A stretch of DNA of 64,000 bases, taken from NCBI RefSeq assembly GCF_014203735.1, contig NZ_JACHJQ010000008.1, positions 393,787 to 457,786 of the forward strand, in the 5' to 3' direction. Shown one piece after another: positions 26,537 through 35,310 of the stretch (the stretch's first letter is position 1; each line of letters begins with the position of its first letter). The notes under the pieces are model-generated. The model had not been told where the DNA came from. It saw only the letters and a program-made list of their open reading frames with translations, and ran no database searches. This DNA is from Actinophytocola algeriensis (GTDB taxonomy: Bacteria > Actinomycetota > Actinomycetes > Mycobacteriales > Pseudonocardiaceae). Made by a program: the position numbers and the translations under genes.

Positions 26537-28555
26537 ATGAGACGATTCCGCTCTGCCGCGTTGTCGGTGTTCGTTCTCGCCGCCGTGCCGATGGCGGGTC
26601 CGCCCGTCGCCGCGGCGGACGCCGACGTGACGGTGGTGGTGAACGCCGGGGCCGGCCTGGAGAAGGTCGACGAGCTGGCCATCGGGGTGAACCACGCGAT
26701 CTGGGACGCGCAGCTCGGCACCCCGGAGGTCGCGGACCTGATGCGGGACGCTGGCGTGGGGGCCATGCGGTACCCGGGTGGTTCCTACTCCGACATCTAC
26801 CACTGGCGCGACCACACGGCGCCGGGTGGGTACGTCGCACCGAACACCGACTTCGACCACTTCATGGCGGGCGTGCGGCGCACGGGTGCGAAGGCGATCG
26901 TGACGGCGAACTACGGCACCGGCACGCCGCAGGAGGCGGCGGACTGGGTGCGGTACGCGAACGTCGAGAAGGGGTACGGCGTCCGGTACTGGGAGATCGG
27001 CAACGAGCTGTACGGCAACGGGCACTACGGCGCGGCGTGGGAGGCCGACGACCACCCCGACAAGAGCCCGGCGCAGTACGCGGCGCTGGTGCGCGACTAC
27101 GCGCGGGCGATGAAGGCGGTCGACCCGACGATCAAGGTGGGCGCGGTGCTCACCACGCCGGGCGAGTGGCCGGACGGCATCACCGCCGAGGGTGACGCGG
27201 GGCCGTGGAACCAGGTCGTGCTGTCGATCGCGGGCCCGGAGATCGACTACGGCATCGTGCACTGGTACCCGACGGGCGAGTCCGGTCCCGAGGTGCTGCC
27301 GAAGACCGACCGGATTGCCGACCAGGTCCGGCTGGTGCGCGAGCAGGCGCGCAGGTTCGCGGGCAGGGACATCGGCATCGCGATGACGGAGCTGAACACC
27401 CCGTACGGCCGCAACACCCAGCCGGGTGCCCTGTTCGCGGCCGACGCGTACGCGACCCTGATGGCGAACGGCGTGTTCACGGTGGACTGGTGGAACGTCC
27501 ACAATGGAGTCGAGCGCGCGTCCACGATCGCGGGCCAACCCGACTTCCACGACTTCGGCCTGCTCTCCAGCGGCGGCTGCACCGCGGACGGCACCGTGTG
27601 CCAGCCCGCGATGAACACCCCGTTCGCGCCGTACCACGCGTTGTCGATGCTGTCCCGCTTCGCACGGCCCGGTGACCAGCTGGTCGGCGCGAGCACGTCG
27701 GACCCGCAGGTGGTGGCCCACGCGGCCCGCCGCACCGACGGCGGCCTCGCGGTGCTGCTGCTCAACCGCGGTGAGGACACGGAGAAGACGGTCGAGCTGG
27801 ACTACGCGGGTTACTCCCCCGCGGCGGCGGCCCAGGTGCTGACGTACGGCAACGGCGCGACCGCCATCACGACGACCCAGGGGGCGGCGGACGCGGTGAC
27901 CCTCCCGCCGTACTCCCTGACGACGCTGCTGCTGCGCCCGTCCGCACCGTCGACACTGCCAACGACCCCGGGCCGTCCGGTGGCCACGGCGGTGACCGAC
28001 CGCTCGGCGACCCTGACGTGGCCCGCGACGACCCCGGGCGTGAAGTACGAGGTACACCGCCAGTTCGGCACGACCAGCGAGGCGTGGGGCGAGACCACGG
28101 GCACGACGTTCACCGCCCGCAACCTGACACCCAGCACGCGCTACACGGTCAACGTGGTGGCGAGGGACGGCGCGGGCCGCGTGTCGTGGGCCTCTCCCCC
28201 GCTGACGTTCCAGACCACGAGCCCGGCGACGTCCACGTGCCAGGTCAGGTATGCCGAGACCACCAACTGGGGCAACGGTTTCGTGGCGGACGTGGCCATC
28301 ACGAACACGGGCACGCGGCCGATCGACTCGTGGACGCTCACGTTCACCTGGCCCACCACGTGGCAACACGCGGACAGCGGCTGGAACGCGACCTGGTCAC
28401 AGTCGGGCACCACGGTCACGGCGACGAACGTGGACGGCAACCGCCTCCTGGCCCCCGGCGCGTCGACGACGGCGGGTTTCGTCGGCTCCTACCAGGGCCC
28501 GGACGTGCAGCCGACATCGTTCACCCTCAACGGGATCCGCTGCTCCACCACTTAG
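26537..28555 (+). CDS. Secreted clan-A glycoside hydrolase with FnIII and CBM2 domains
   Basis: The 672-residue protein starts with a Sec signal peptide (about 1-27). The catalytic domain (about 30-470) has IGNE with Glu157 as probable acid/base and TELN with Glu285 as probable nucleophile, as in clan GH-A enzymes. Its general layout (MRYPGGSYSDIYHWRD) recalls GH51-type arabinofuranosidases and their relatives. A fibronectin III domain (about 475-560) and a C-terminal CBM2 (about 567-672, starting at a Cys and ending RCSTT) follow. Control by a CebR-type operator points to plant cell-wall polysaccharide as target. The exact GH family and substrate are not settled. Confidence 0.85.
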   Translation: MRRFRSAALSVFVLAAVPMAGPPVAAADADVTVVVNAGAGLEKVDELAIGVNHAIWDAQLGTPEVADLMRDAGVGAMRYPGGSYSDIYHWRDHTAPGGYVAPNTDFDHFMAGVRRTGAKAIVTANYGTGTPQEAADWVRYANVEKGYGVRYWEIGNELYGNGHYGAAWEADDHPDKSPAQYAALVRDYARAMKAVDPTIKVGAVLTTPGEWPDGITAEGDAGPWNQVVLSIAGPEIDYGIVHWYPTGESGPEVLPKTDRIADQVRLVREQARRFAGRDIGIAMTELNTPYGRNTQPGALFAADAYATLMANGVFTVDWWNVHNGVERASTIAGQPDFHDFGLLSSGGCTADGTVCQPAMNTPFAPYHALSMLSRFARPGDQLVGASTSDPQVVAHAARRTDGGLAVLLLNRGEDTEKTVELDYAGYSPAAAAQVLTYGNGATAITTTQGAADAVTLPPYSLTTLLLRPSAPSTLPTTPGRPVATAVTDRSATLTWPATTPGVKYEVHRQFGTTSEAWGETTGTTFTARNLTPSTRYTVNVVARDGAGRVSWASPPLTFQTTSPATSTCQVRYAETTNWGNGFVADVAITNTGTRPIDSWTLTFTWPTTWQHADSGWNATWSQSGTTVTATNVDGNRLLAPGASTTAGFVGSYQGPDVQPTSFTLNGIRCSTT

Positions 28556-28635
28556 TGCCGTGTCCACCGACGTTTGCCGGGGCCTACAGCGGTCCGGCCA
28601 AGACGACGTGACGCCGTACCGGGATGGGGCTGGTA

Positions 28636-28660
28636 TGCCGTGAAAGCGCCTTTCACGGCA
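28636..28660. repeat. Hairpin TGCCGTGAAAG-CGC-CTTTCACGGCA
   Basis: Two perfect 11-bp arms with a 3-nt loop lie about 80 bp after the hydrolase stop codon. A similar hairpin of the type GCCnTGAAA...TTTCAnGGC occurs at 54863-54890, overlapping two convergent stop codons. These look like members of an intergenic repeat family that serves as transcription terminators. Here it stands directly before the first codon of a truncated regulator gene. Confidence 0.6.
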
Positions 28661-28664
28661 CAAC

Positions 28665-29240
28665 GTGGCGCGCACGCTGTGGCCGGAGGCCACGACGACG
28701 CGCGCCAACGCCAACCTCCGGTCCTCGCTGTGGCGCGCGCTGCGCACGGAACCGGGCATCATCAACGCGTCGACGCAGGAAATGGCCCTGGCGACGGACA
28801 TCCACGTCGACATCCACCACGCGATCACCTGCGCGCACCGGCTGCTGGACAAGTTTTCGGCGTGCGAGGACATCCTGACCCGTCAGACGCGGGAACACCT
28901 GTCCGCGGACCTTCTGCCGGAATGGTCCGAAAACGAGTGGGTGCTGCTGGAACAGGAGCAGTACCACCAGCTCCGGCTGTACGCCCTGGAGGCGATGGCC
29001 CGCAGGCTCACCGTGGTCGGCCGCCACGGCGAGGCCGTCGCGGCGGGCCTGGCGGCCGTGCAGGCCGAGCCGTTGCGGGAAAGCGCGCACCGCGTGTTGA
29101 TCGACGCCCACCTGGCGGCGGGCAACCGCGCGGAGGCCCAGCACCAGTTCGACCAGTGCCGCCGCGTCCTGCTGGACGAACTTGGCCTGGAACCCCCGGA
29201 CACACTGCGGGATCTGCTGACGCAGACGATCACCCGGTGA
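28665..29240 (+). pseudogene. N-terminally truncated SARP/BTAD-type regulator
   Basis: The 191-residue frame begins with LARTLWPEATTTRANANLRS-like sequence, which corresponds to the second half of the OmpR-type DNA-binding domain of SARP regulators. A complete bacterial transcriptional activation domain with TPR-like helices follows, ending ALRESAHRVLIDAHLAAGN-like and ELGLEPPDTLRDLL. The first 45-50 residues, with the start and first helices of the DNA-binding domain, are absent and the hairpin at 28636-28660 stands in their place. A GTG at 28665 could start translation, but the product should not bind DNA normally. Its last 11 bp overlap the convergent TrmB-like gene. Confidence 0.7.
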
Positions 29241-30168
29241 CCCGCCCGGGAACGAGGCCTCGTCGTTCGGCGAGAACGCCTGCCTGGAAACGGGTTCTGG
29301 CGCCCAGTGACGCGGACAGTTCGCTGGTGCGGCGGTGCACGGTGCGCAGGCTGATGCCGAGCTGGCGGGCGATGGCCTCGTCCTTCAACCCCGCGGACAG
29401 CAACGACAGCAGCCGGTCGTCCTGGCCGTCACCCGTCGGTGGCAGCACGGGTTCGGCCACCTGCCACAGCAGGTCGAACAGCTTCACGAGGGCGTCGAGC
29501 AGTGTGGGTGCGTAGACCACGAGGGCGCTGTCGATCATGCCGCTGGTCTGGCCGGTGAACGGGAGGATCGCCGTGGTGTGGTCGGCGATCGCGAGTTTGA
29601 GCGGCACGTCCGCGTAGAGCCGCGCCTCCTCACCGCTCACCATCGCCTCGTGCAGCAGCGCGAGTGCGCCCGGCACCTCGAGTGCCTCCGGTGCGTAGAT
29701 GCCGCGCACCCGCACCCCGCGCGACAACAAGGTGTGCTCGGCCGAGTTGGGCTGTTGCGGGTCCTGCGCGTACGGCGGCCGGTCGAGCACCCGCAGCTCC
29801 GCGGTGGCGGCCTGCTGCAGCTGGAGGAACTGCGCCGCGACCGCCTCCTTGCCGAACACGATGCGCAGCTGGTCCTCCGGCCGGTGCTCGGCGGGCAGCT
29901 CCGACGCGAGTGCCGCCGCGGCGCGGCGGATGGCGGCGACCTCGGTTTCGCGGCGGGCCACGAGCAGGTCGACGGCGGTGTCCGGCGGGGTGGCGACGAG
30001 GCGGGCGGGCCGGCCGGGGAGCCTGCTGACCAGACCGAGTGACTCCAGGGTGCTCGTCGCGGCGCGGATCGAGCGGGGGCCGCGGCCCGCGGTGGCCGCC
30101 AGCTCGGTGACGGTCTGCCTGGGGTTACGCAGGAGAACGCGGTAGACGCTCTCCGCGTCCGGGGGCAC
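29230..30168 (-). CDS. TrmB/LuxR-type transcriptional regulator, possibly short at the N-terminus
   Basis: The 312-residue protein has an N-terminal TrmB-like winged helix (PPDAESVYRVLLRNPRQTV; STLESLGLVSRLPG), a middle effector region and a C-terminal LuxR helix-turn-helix (DEAIARQLGISLRTVHRRTS). Relatives usually begin a few residues earlier with a Leu-Gly motif. In this frame APLG precedes the GTG at 30168, but no start codon follows further upstream and the sequence there belongs to a truncated gene on the other strand. The native start and promoter were therefore probably removed by a rearrangement. The regulatory domain itself looks intact. Confidence 0.7.
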   Translation of the reverse strand: MPPDAESVYRVLLRNPRQTVTELAATAGRGPRSIRAATSTLESLGLVSRLPGRPARLVATPPDTAVDLLVARRETEVAAIRRAAAALASELPAEHRPEDQLRIVFGKEAVAAQFLQLQQAATAELRVLDRPPYAQDPQQPNSAEHTLLSRGVRVRGIYAPEALEVPGALALLHEAMVSGEEARLYADVPLKLAIADHTTAILPFTGQTSGMIDSALVVYAPTLLDALVKLFDLLWQVAEPVLPPTGDGQDDRLLSLLSAGLKDEAIARQLGISLRTVHRRTSELSASLGARTRFQAGVLAERRGLVPGRVTG

Positions 30169-30173
30169 GCCAA

Positions 30174-30791
30174 GTGGTGCTGGGTGACGGCACGGTCCGC
30201 GACTCCTACGACGCCGGCGCCTCGTTCCACACGACGGGTCAGCCTCCCGCGGCCGACCTGTGGGTGTACAGCGCGGCGATCGACCCCGCGAACCTGAACC
30301 ACATCGCGGTCGGCACGATGGGTGAGGGCGTCTACACGACCTGGCTCGGTGGCCGGCTGTGGACGCGGGCGACGCTCGGCAAACCGGGTGAGCGGGTGAA
30401 CGCGTTCTCGGTCGCGGTGTCGCCGGCGAACCCGTTCGTGGTGTGGGCGCAGGGCATCAACCAGGCGGAGAACGACGCGCACGTGCCGTCGGAGGGCAGG
30501 CACATCTACCGGTCAACGGACGGCGGCCGCACGTTCGACGTCGCGGTCGACCACGTGCCGGGCGAGGTCACGCTGGTCAACGGTGCGCTGCTGGCGCCGC
30601 ACCCGGCCGACGCCGGTGTCCTGTACTTCGTGTTCGGCACGTCGTTCGCGAACTACGGCACGGACCTGTTCCGGTTCGACGCGCGCCGCGACTCGCTGTC
30701 GGTCCAGCACAACGGCCACGACGGCATCGAGTCGATCTCGTTCAACCCGCGGGACCCGGCGGTGATGTATCTGGGCTTCGCGGCGGAGTGA
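30174..30791 (+). pseudogene. C-terminal part of a beta-propeller protein (BNR/DAIP-like)
   Basis: The 205-residue frame shows repeated propeller-blade motifs: WVYSAAIDPANLNHIAVGT, FSVAVSPANPFVVWAQG, IYRSTDGGRTFDVAV and SISFNPRDPAVMYLGF. The Asp-box (STDGGRTF) is typical of BNR repeats. Order and ending resemble secreted seven-bladed propellers such as dispase autolysis-inducing protein, my best guess for the parent. Signal peptide and first blades are missing, and the sequence begins abruptly 6 bp from the truncated TrmB gene. The 3' end overlaps the convergent GDSL hydrolase by 50 bp. Confidence 0.65.
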
Positions 30792-31563
30792 GCCCGACCG
30801 TCGCGTCGACGGGCACCCATGCCGGGTGCTTGCCCGCGCGGTCGTCGCCGGAGGAGCGGCCGCGGATCCGGCGGTTCAGCCACGGGAGCACGTGCTCGCG
30901 GTAGTAGCGGGCCTCGGCGAGCACGCCGCGGCGGCCGTTCGGCGATGGCGCCACGGCGTGTGCGGTGACCGGGTACCCGAGGGCGGCGAGCACCCGGGAC
31001 GCGACGCGGCGGTGGCCGTCACCGCCCAGGTGCAGGCGGTCCGCGGACCAGTAGCCGGGTCCGCGGATCTCCTGGTCGTTGAACATGTCGACGAACACCA
31101 GGTCGTGGCGGGCGGCCAGCTCGGCGACGGCCACGGTCAGCTCGGTGCCTCGGCGGTGGATCATGTGGCCGAACGGCAGCCGGGCGGACGGGTCGGCGCC
31201 GCTGAGCAGGACCAGCCGCACACCGGCGTCGGCGCAGCGCTGGACGACGCGCTCGGTGAGCCGCACGAGCCGGTCCAGGTCGATACCGGCGCGCATCATG
31301 TCGTTGCCGCCGCCGTTGAACGAGAGCAGCGTCGGCGGCGGCGTCATGGCGAGCGCCGTGTCCAGCTGGGTGGTGGCGATGGGTTCGATCAGCCTGCCGC
31401 GGACGGCGAGGTTGGCGTAGTGCACGGTCTCGCCGGTCGCACTCGCGAGCCCGGACGCCACCAGGTCGGCCCAGCCCCGTGAACTACCGTCGGGCAGGTC
31501 GTCGCCGACGCCCTCGGTGAAGCTGTCCCCGATCGCCACGTACCGCATGCCCGCGTCACTCAC
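30742..31563 (-). CDS. SGNH/GDSL hydrolase family protein
   Basis: The 273-residue product has the SGNH blocks: block I AIGDSFTEG with the nucleophilic Ser, Gly in NLAVRGR, Asn in SFNGGGNDM, and the Asp-x-x-His pair in ADRLHLGGDGH. There is no signal peptide, so it is a cytoplasmic esterase or deacylase. A C-terminal stretch of 60 residues with a LPWLNRRIRGRSSGDDR motif is common in actinobacterial members. GTG at 31563 overlaps the end of the amidohydrolase gene; ATG at 31548 is the alternative start. Its 3' end overlaps the propeller fragment. Confidence 0.88.
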   Translation of the reverse strand: MSDAGMRYVAIGDSFTEGVGDDLPDGSSRGWADLVASGLASATGETVHYANLAVRGRLIEPIATTQLDTALAMTPPPTLLSFNGGGNDMMRAGIDLDRLVRLTERVVQRCADAGVRLVLLSGADPSARLPFGHMIHRRGTELTVAVAELAARHDLVFVDMFNDQEIRGPGYWSADRLHLGGDGHRRVASRVLAALGYPVTAHAVAPSPNGRRGVLAEARYYREHVLPWLNRRIRGRSSGDDRAGKHPAWVPVDATVGLTPPRSPDTSPPGPAG

Positions 31564-32740
31564 CGACCACGACCCCGGCCTGGACGACGGTCCGGCGCGG
31601 CCCCCACAGCACGGCGGGCTCGGTGAACGGGTCGCCGTCGACGATCACCAGGTCGGCGACGGCGCCGACCTGGACGCGGCCGAGGTCGGGCCTGCCGATG
31701 AGGTCGGCGTTGACGGACGTGGCCGAGCGCAGCGCGTTCAGCACCCCGTCGATCTCGGACTGCAGGCGCAGGCCGTTGAGCTGCTCGTCGTCGAGGTCGC
31801 CCATCAGGTCGGTGCCGAAGCCGATCGCGACTCCGGCGGCGCGGGCCAGCTCGATGGCGTTGGCGCCCGCGTGGAGCACCTCGAGGTTCTTCTCCTGGCT
31901 GACGGGGGCGAGCCCGTTGTCCGCGCCGCGCCGGGAGATCGCGTCGTAGGTGGCGAGGGTGGGCACGAGGAAGGCGCCGCGGGAGGCCATGAGGGCGGCG
32001 GTCTCGGCGTCCATGAGGTTGCCGTGCTCGATCGAGCGGACGCCGTTCTCGACGGAGTGCCGGATCGCCTCGGCCGAGTAGGCGTGGGCGGCGACGTAGC
32101 TGCCGCGCCTGGCCGCCTCGTCGGTGACGGCGCGGATCTCCTCGGCCGAGTACTGGGGGATCCGGATCGGGTCGGCGAGCGACATCACCCCGCCGGAGGT
32201 CATCATCTTGATCGCGTGGGCACCGCGCCGGAACCGGTCGCGGGCGGCGGCCCGCACGGCGTCGACACCGTCGACGACCTCGACCATGTGGACGTGGCAG
32301 CCGCACACGTCACTGTCGACTCCGCGTGCGTCCCCGTGTCCGCCGGTCTGGCTGAGGGCGGCGCCGGTGTAGAGGTAGCGGGGTGCGGGGATCGTGCCCT
32401 CGGCGATGGCCCGCGCGATGCCGGGGTCTCCACCGGCGACGTCGCGGACGGTGGTGAACCCGCGCGCCAACGCGGCCTTCAGCCGCCGGGCCCCGGTGAG
32501 CGCGAGGTAGCTGAGCGGGGCGCCCTCGATGGAGAGCAGGTCGAGCGAGACGCCGTAGGCGTGGCAGTGCGCGTCGATCAGTCCGGGTAGGACGGTCCCG
32601 CCACGGGCGTCGAGCACCCGGTCGGCCGCGCCGGACCCGCCGATGGCCGAGATGCGGCCGTCTTCGACGAGCACCGGCCCGTCGACCAGCTCGGCCGACT
32701 CCCCGTCGAACACCGCCGCGTTGATGATGGCGAGACTCAC
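31556..32740 (-). CDS. Amidohydrolase family protein (imidazolonepropionase-like)
   Basis: This 394-residue metal-dependent hydrolase shows LARGGTVLPGLIDAHCHA-like ligands (DAHCHA), an internal KMMTSGGVMSL with the probable bridging Lys, AAHAYSAEAI, SIEHGNLMD and GFGTDLMGD for the remaining His and Asp ligands. The ends form the small beta-sandwich typical of the family (LAIINAAVFDGES; DLVIVDGDPF). Relatives include Xaa-Pro dipeptidases and prolidase-like enzymes. GTG at 32740 has a ribosome binding site and is where homology begins. It is coupled to the GDSL hydrolase downstream by an 8-bp overlap. Confidence 0.88.
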   Translation of the reverse strand: MSLAIINAAVFDGESAELVDGPVLVEDGRISAIGGSGAADRVLDARGGTVLPGLIDAHCHAYGVSLDLLSIEGAPLSYLALTGARRLKAALARGFTTVRDVAGGDPGIARAIAEGTIPAPRYLYTGAALSQTGGHGDARGVDSDVCGCHVHMVEVVDGVDAVRAAARDRFRRGAHAIKMMTSGGVMSLADPIRIPQYSAEEIRAVTDEAARRGSYVAAHAYSAEAIRHSVENGVRSIEHGNLMDAETAALMASRGAFLVPTLATYDAISRRGADNGLAPVSQEKNLEVLHAGANAIELARAAGVAIGFGTDLMGDLDDEQLNGLRLQSEIDGVLNALRSATSVNADLIGRPDLGRVQVGAVADLVIVDGDPFTEPAVLWGPRRTVVQAGVVVGE

Positions 32741-32833
32741 GCGCTGCTCCCTCTCCTCCGTGACCTTGAGCACCGTACCCAGGCGAAACCGGAACCGGTC
32801 GGGTGGCTCGATCGTTCCCCCCAAAACGGACAC

Positions 32834-33595
32834 GTGTGGAAATGGGGCACAGTGGAGCTTGTCTACCCGCCGGTGATCGCCGCCTGCAAGACCATGTTCC
32901 GGGTCCTGGACCTGAAGCTGGACGTGCGTGGCGCAGAGCACATCCCGGCGTCCGGCGGGGCCGTGCTCGCCTGCACGCACGTCAGCTACCTGGACTTCAT
33001 CTTCTGTGGCCTGGCCGGCCTGCCCTCGGGCCGCAAGACCAGGTTCATGGCGAAGGAGCAGATCTTCCGCAACCGGATCGCGGGCCCGCTGATGCGTGGC
33101 ATGCGCCACATCTCGGTGGACCGGGCGGCGGGCCAGGCCTCGTACCAGGAGGCGGTCGCGAAGCTCAGGGCGGGCGAGGTCGTCGGTGTCTTCCCGGAGG
33201 CGACGATCAGCAGGTCGTTCACGGTGAAGCCGATCAAGACGGGCGCGGTCCGCATGGCCGAGGAGGCAGGCGTCCCGGTCATCCCGATGACGGTGTGGGG
33301 CAGCCAGCGCCTGTGGACCAAGGGCAGGCCGAAGAACCTCACGCAGCGGCACGTCCCCGTCCTGATCCGGGCGGGCGACCCGTTCCACCCGGGCAAGGAC
33401 GACGACCTGGAGGCACTGACAGCCGACCTCCGCGAGCGGATGAGCGCCCTGCTGGACCAGGCACAGGCCGACTACCCGGAGAAGCCGGCCACGAAGGAGT
33501 TCTGGCTCCCGGCGCACCTGGGCGGCAGCGCCCCGACGCCGGAAGAAGCAGCGGCCCTCGACGAGCGCCCCAGGGGCAGCAAGCCCACGACGTAG
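32834..33595 (+). CDS. 1-acyl-sn-glycerol-3-phosphate acyltransferase (PlsC family)
   Basis: This 253-residue enzyme belongs to the membrane-associated lysophosphatidate acyltransferases that make phosphatidic acid. Motif I HVSYLD (HX4D), the substrate-binding FPEAT in VGVFPEATIS, and PVIPMTVWGSQRLW are all present. The N-terminal 25 residues are amphipathic and probably anchor it to the membrane. The start is GTG at 32834, with no clear Shine-Dalgarno sequence. A GC-rich hairpin follows the stop codon. Several paralogues are normal in actinobacteria, so its specific lipid product is open. Confidence 0.92.
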   Translation: MWKWGTVELVYPPVIAACKTMFRVLDLKLDVRGAEHIPASGGAVLACTHVSYLDFIFCGLAGLPSGRKTRFMAKEQIFRNRIAGPLMRGMRHISVDRAAGQASYQEAVAKLRAGEVVGVFPEATISRSFTVKPIKTGAVRMAEEAGVPVIPMTVWGSQRLWTKGRPKNLTQRHVPVLIRAGDPFHPGKDDDLEALTADLRERMSALLDQAQADYPEKPATKEFWLPAHLGGSAPTPEEAAALDERPRGSKPTT

Positions 33596-33616
33596 GGGAT
33601 CGACCCGCGGGCCATC

Positions 33617-33650
33617 CGGGGCCCTGTCCGTCCGGCGCGGGCAGGGGCCC
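33617..33650 (+). terminator. GC hairpin between plsC-like gene and gntR-like gene
   Basis: GGGGCCCTG and CAGGGGCCC face each other across about 15 nt with one bulge. They lie between two convergent genes and could end both transcripts. No T tract is present. Confidence 0.5.
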
Positions 33651-33655
33651 TCGGC

Positions 33656-34312
33656 TCACTCTGCCCAGATGCCCCGCACATGCCGGATGTGGCGATCCAT
33701 CAACCGTTCCGCCCCGTCGACGTCACCAGCCTCGATGAGGTCCAGCAGCGCCGCGTGTTCACGGGCGGAAGGCACCAGCTCCCCCTGGTCGGCCAGCTTC
33801 CGCAGCCCGTAGATCCGCGACCGGGACCGCAGCGACCGCACCGTCTCCACCAGGTGGGAGTTGCCGCCCACGGCGAGCAACCGAAGGTGGAACTCCATGT
33901 CGGCGGCGACGTGAGTGATGAGGTCCCCCGCCGCGGCGGCCTCCTCGATGGTCGCGGCGAGGGGACGCAACGACTCGAGCACCGACGGGGCGACCCCGGC
34001 AGCGGTGATCCGGGCAACGGTGGGCACCTCGATCAACGCCCGCAGCTCACTCAGCTCGTCGAGGTCCTTCGACGAGACCGAGGTGACCCGGAACCCCTTG
34101 TTCCGCACCGAATCCACGAGTCCCTCACTCGCCAGGTCCAGCATCGCCTCCCGGACCGGGGTGGCGGACACCCCGAACTGGGCGGCCAGGCTGGGCGCCG
34201 AGTACACCACCCCGGGCCGCAACTCGCCGGAGATCACCGCGGCCCGCAGGGTCTGCGTGATCTCCTCCCGCAGGTTCCGCCGAACACCCAGCGCGGCAAA
34301 GGAATCAGTCAC
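33656..34312 (-). CDS. GntR-family (FCD) transcriptional regulator
   Basis: The 218-residue protein has an N-terminal winged helix (TQTLRAAVISGELRPGVVYS; QFGVSATPVREAMLDLASEG) and a C-terminal all-helical FCD domain. That domain holds the metal/ligand-binding residues: Asp in AADMEFHLRL and His in REHAALLDLIEAGD and HIRHVRG. GTG at 34312 overlaps the stop of the epimerase gene (GTGA), so it is the last gene of the hydroxyproline operon. It most likely senses a hydroxyproline-pathway compound and controls the operon; this is inferred from position. Confidence 0.9.
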   Translation of the reverse strand: MTDSFAALGVRRNLREEITQTLRAAVISGELRPGVVYSAPSLAAQFGVSATPVREAMLDLASEGLVDSVRNKGFRVTSVSSKDLDELSELRALIEVPTVARITAAGVAPSVLESLRPLAATIEEAAAAGDLITHVAADMEFHLRLLAVGGNSHLVETVRSLRSRSRIYGLRKLADQGELVPSAREHAALLDLIEAGDVDGAERLMDRHIRHVRGIWAE

Positions 34313-35310
34313 AACTGGAACCCCTGGGGAAATGGGTCGTCGGGATCGAGGAAGTACTGCGCGGTACCGGTGATCCACGCCCGTCCGGTGATCTCGGGCA
34401 CCACGGCGGGCACGTCGCCGACCGACGTCGAAGCGACGAGCCGCCCGGTGAAACGCGTGCCGATGAACGACTCGTTGCGGAACTCGGTGTCCAGTGGCAG
34501 CTCACCACGAGCGTGCAGCTGCGCCATCCGGGCGCTGGTCCCGGTCCCGCAGGGTGACCGGTCGAACCACCCGGGATGAATGGCCATGGCGTGCCGGGAA
34601 TGCCGGGCGTCGGAGCCGGGCGCGGCGAGGTAGACGTGGTGGCACCCGGCGATCGAAGGGTCCACCGGGTGCACGGGTCGATCAGAGGAGTTGATGGCGT
34701 CCATGATGGACAGTCCGGCGGCGAGCAACCGTGGCCCCTCCTCCCGGGAGAACGGCAGCCCGAGCTGCTCCACCCCGAGGATGGCGTAGAAGTTCCCGCC
34801 GAACGCCATGTCGTAGCGCACCGGGCCGAACCCGGGCACGGGGACCTCACGGTCCAGCCCCACCGAGAACGACGGCACGTTGCGGATGGTCACCGACCGC
34901 GCGACCCCGTCGGACACCGCCACGTCGGCCACGACCAACCCGGCCGGGGTGTCGAGCCGGACGGTGGTGACCGGCTCGGCAACGGGCACCATCCCGGTCT
35001 CCACCAGCACGGTCGCGACTCCGATGGTGCCGTGCCCGCACATCGGCAGGCACCCGGACACCTCGATGAACACCACGCCCCAGTCGGCGTCCTCGCGGGC
35101 GGGCGGCTGCAGGATCGCGCCGCTCATCGCGGAGTGTCCACGCGGCTCGTACATCAGCAACTGCCGGACGTGGTCGAGGTGCGCCATGAAGTACTCGCGC
35201 CGCGCGGACATCGTGTCCCCGGGAATCACCCCGACCCCACCGGTGATCACCCGGGTCGGCATCCCCTCGGTGTGCGAGTCGACCGCGTGGAAGACACGTT
35301 TCGCACGCAT
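34309..35310 (-). CDS. 4-hydroxyproline 2-epimerase (proline racemase superfamily)
   Basis: The enzyme converts trans-4-hydroxy-L-proline to cis-4-hydroxy-D-proline, the first step of hydroxyproline catabolism. The 333-residue protein carries both catalytic cysteines, Cys91 in PMCGHGTIG and Cys254 in SPCGTGTSA. It is therefore an epimerase/racemase rather than the related one-cysteine dehydratase. ATG at 35310 shares one base with the preceding stop codon (TGATG). The neighbouring deaminase and dehydrogenase genes support hydroxyproline over proline as substrate. Confidence 0.92.
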   Translation of the reverse strand: MRAKRVFHAVDSHTEGMPTRVITGGVGVIPGDTMSARREYFMAHLDHVRQLLMYEPRGHSAMSGAILQPPAREDADWGVVFIEVSGCLPMCGHGTIGVATVLVETGMVPVAEPVTTVRLDTPAGLVVADVAVSDGVARSVTIRNVPSFSVGLDREVPVPGFGPVRYDMAFGGNFYAILGVEQLGLPFSREEGPRLLAAGLSIMDAINSSDRPVHPVDPSIAGCHHVYLAAPGSDARHSRHAMAIHPGWFDRSPCGTGTSARMAQLHARGELPLDTEFRNESFIGTRFTGRLVASTSVGDVPAVVPEITGRAWITGTAQYFLDPDDPFPQGFQL

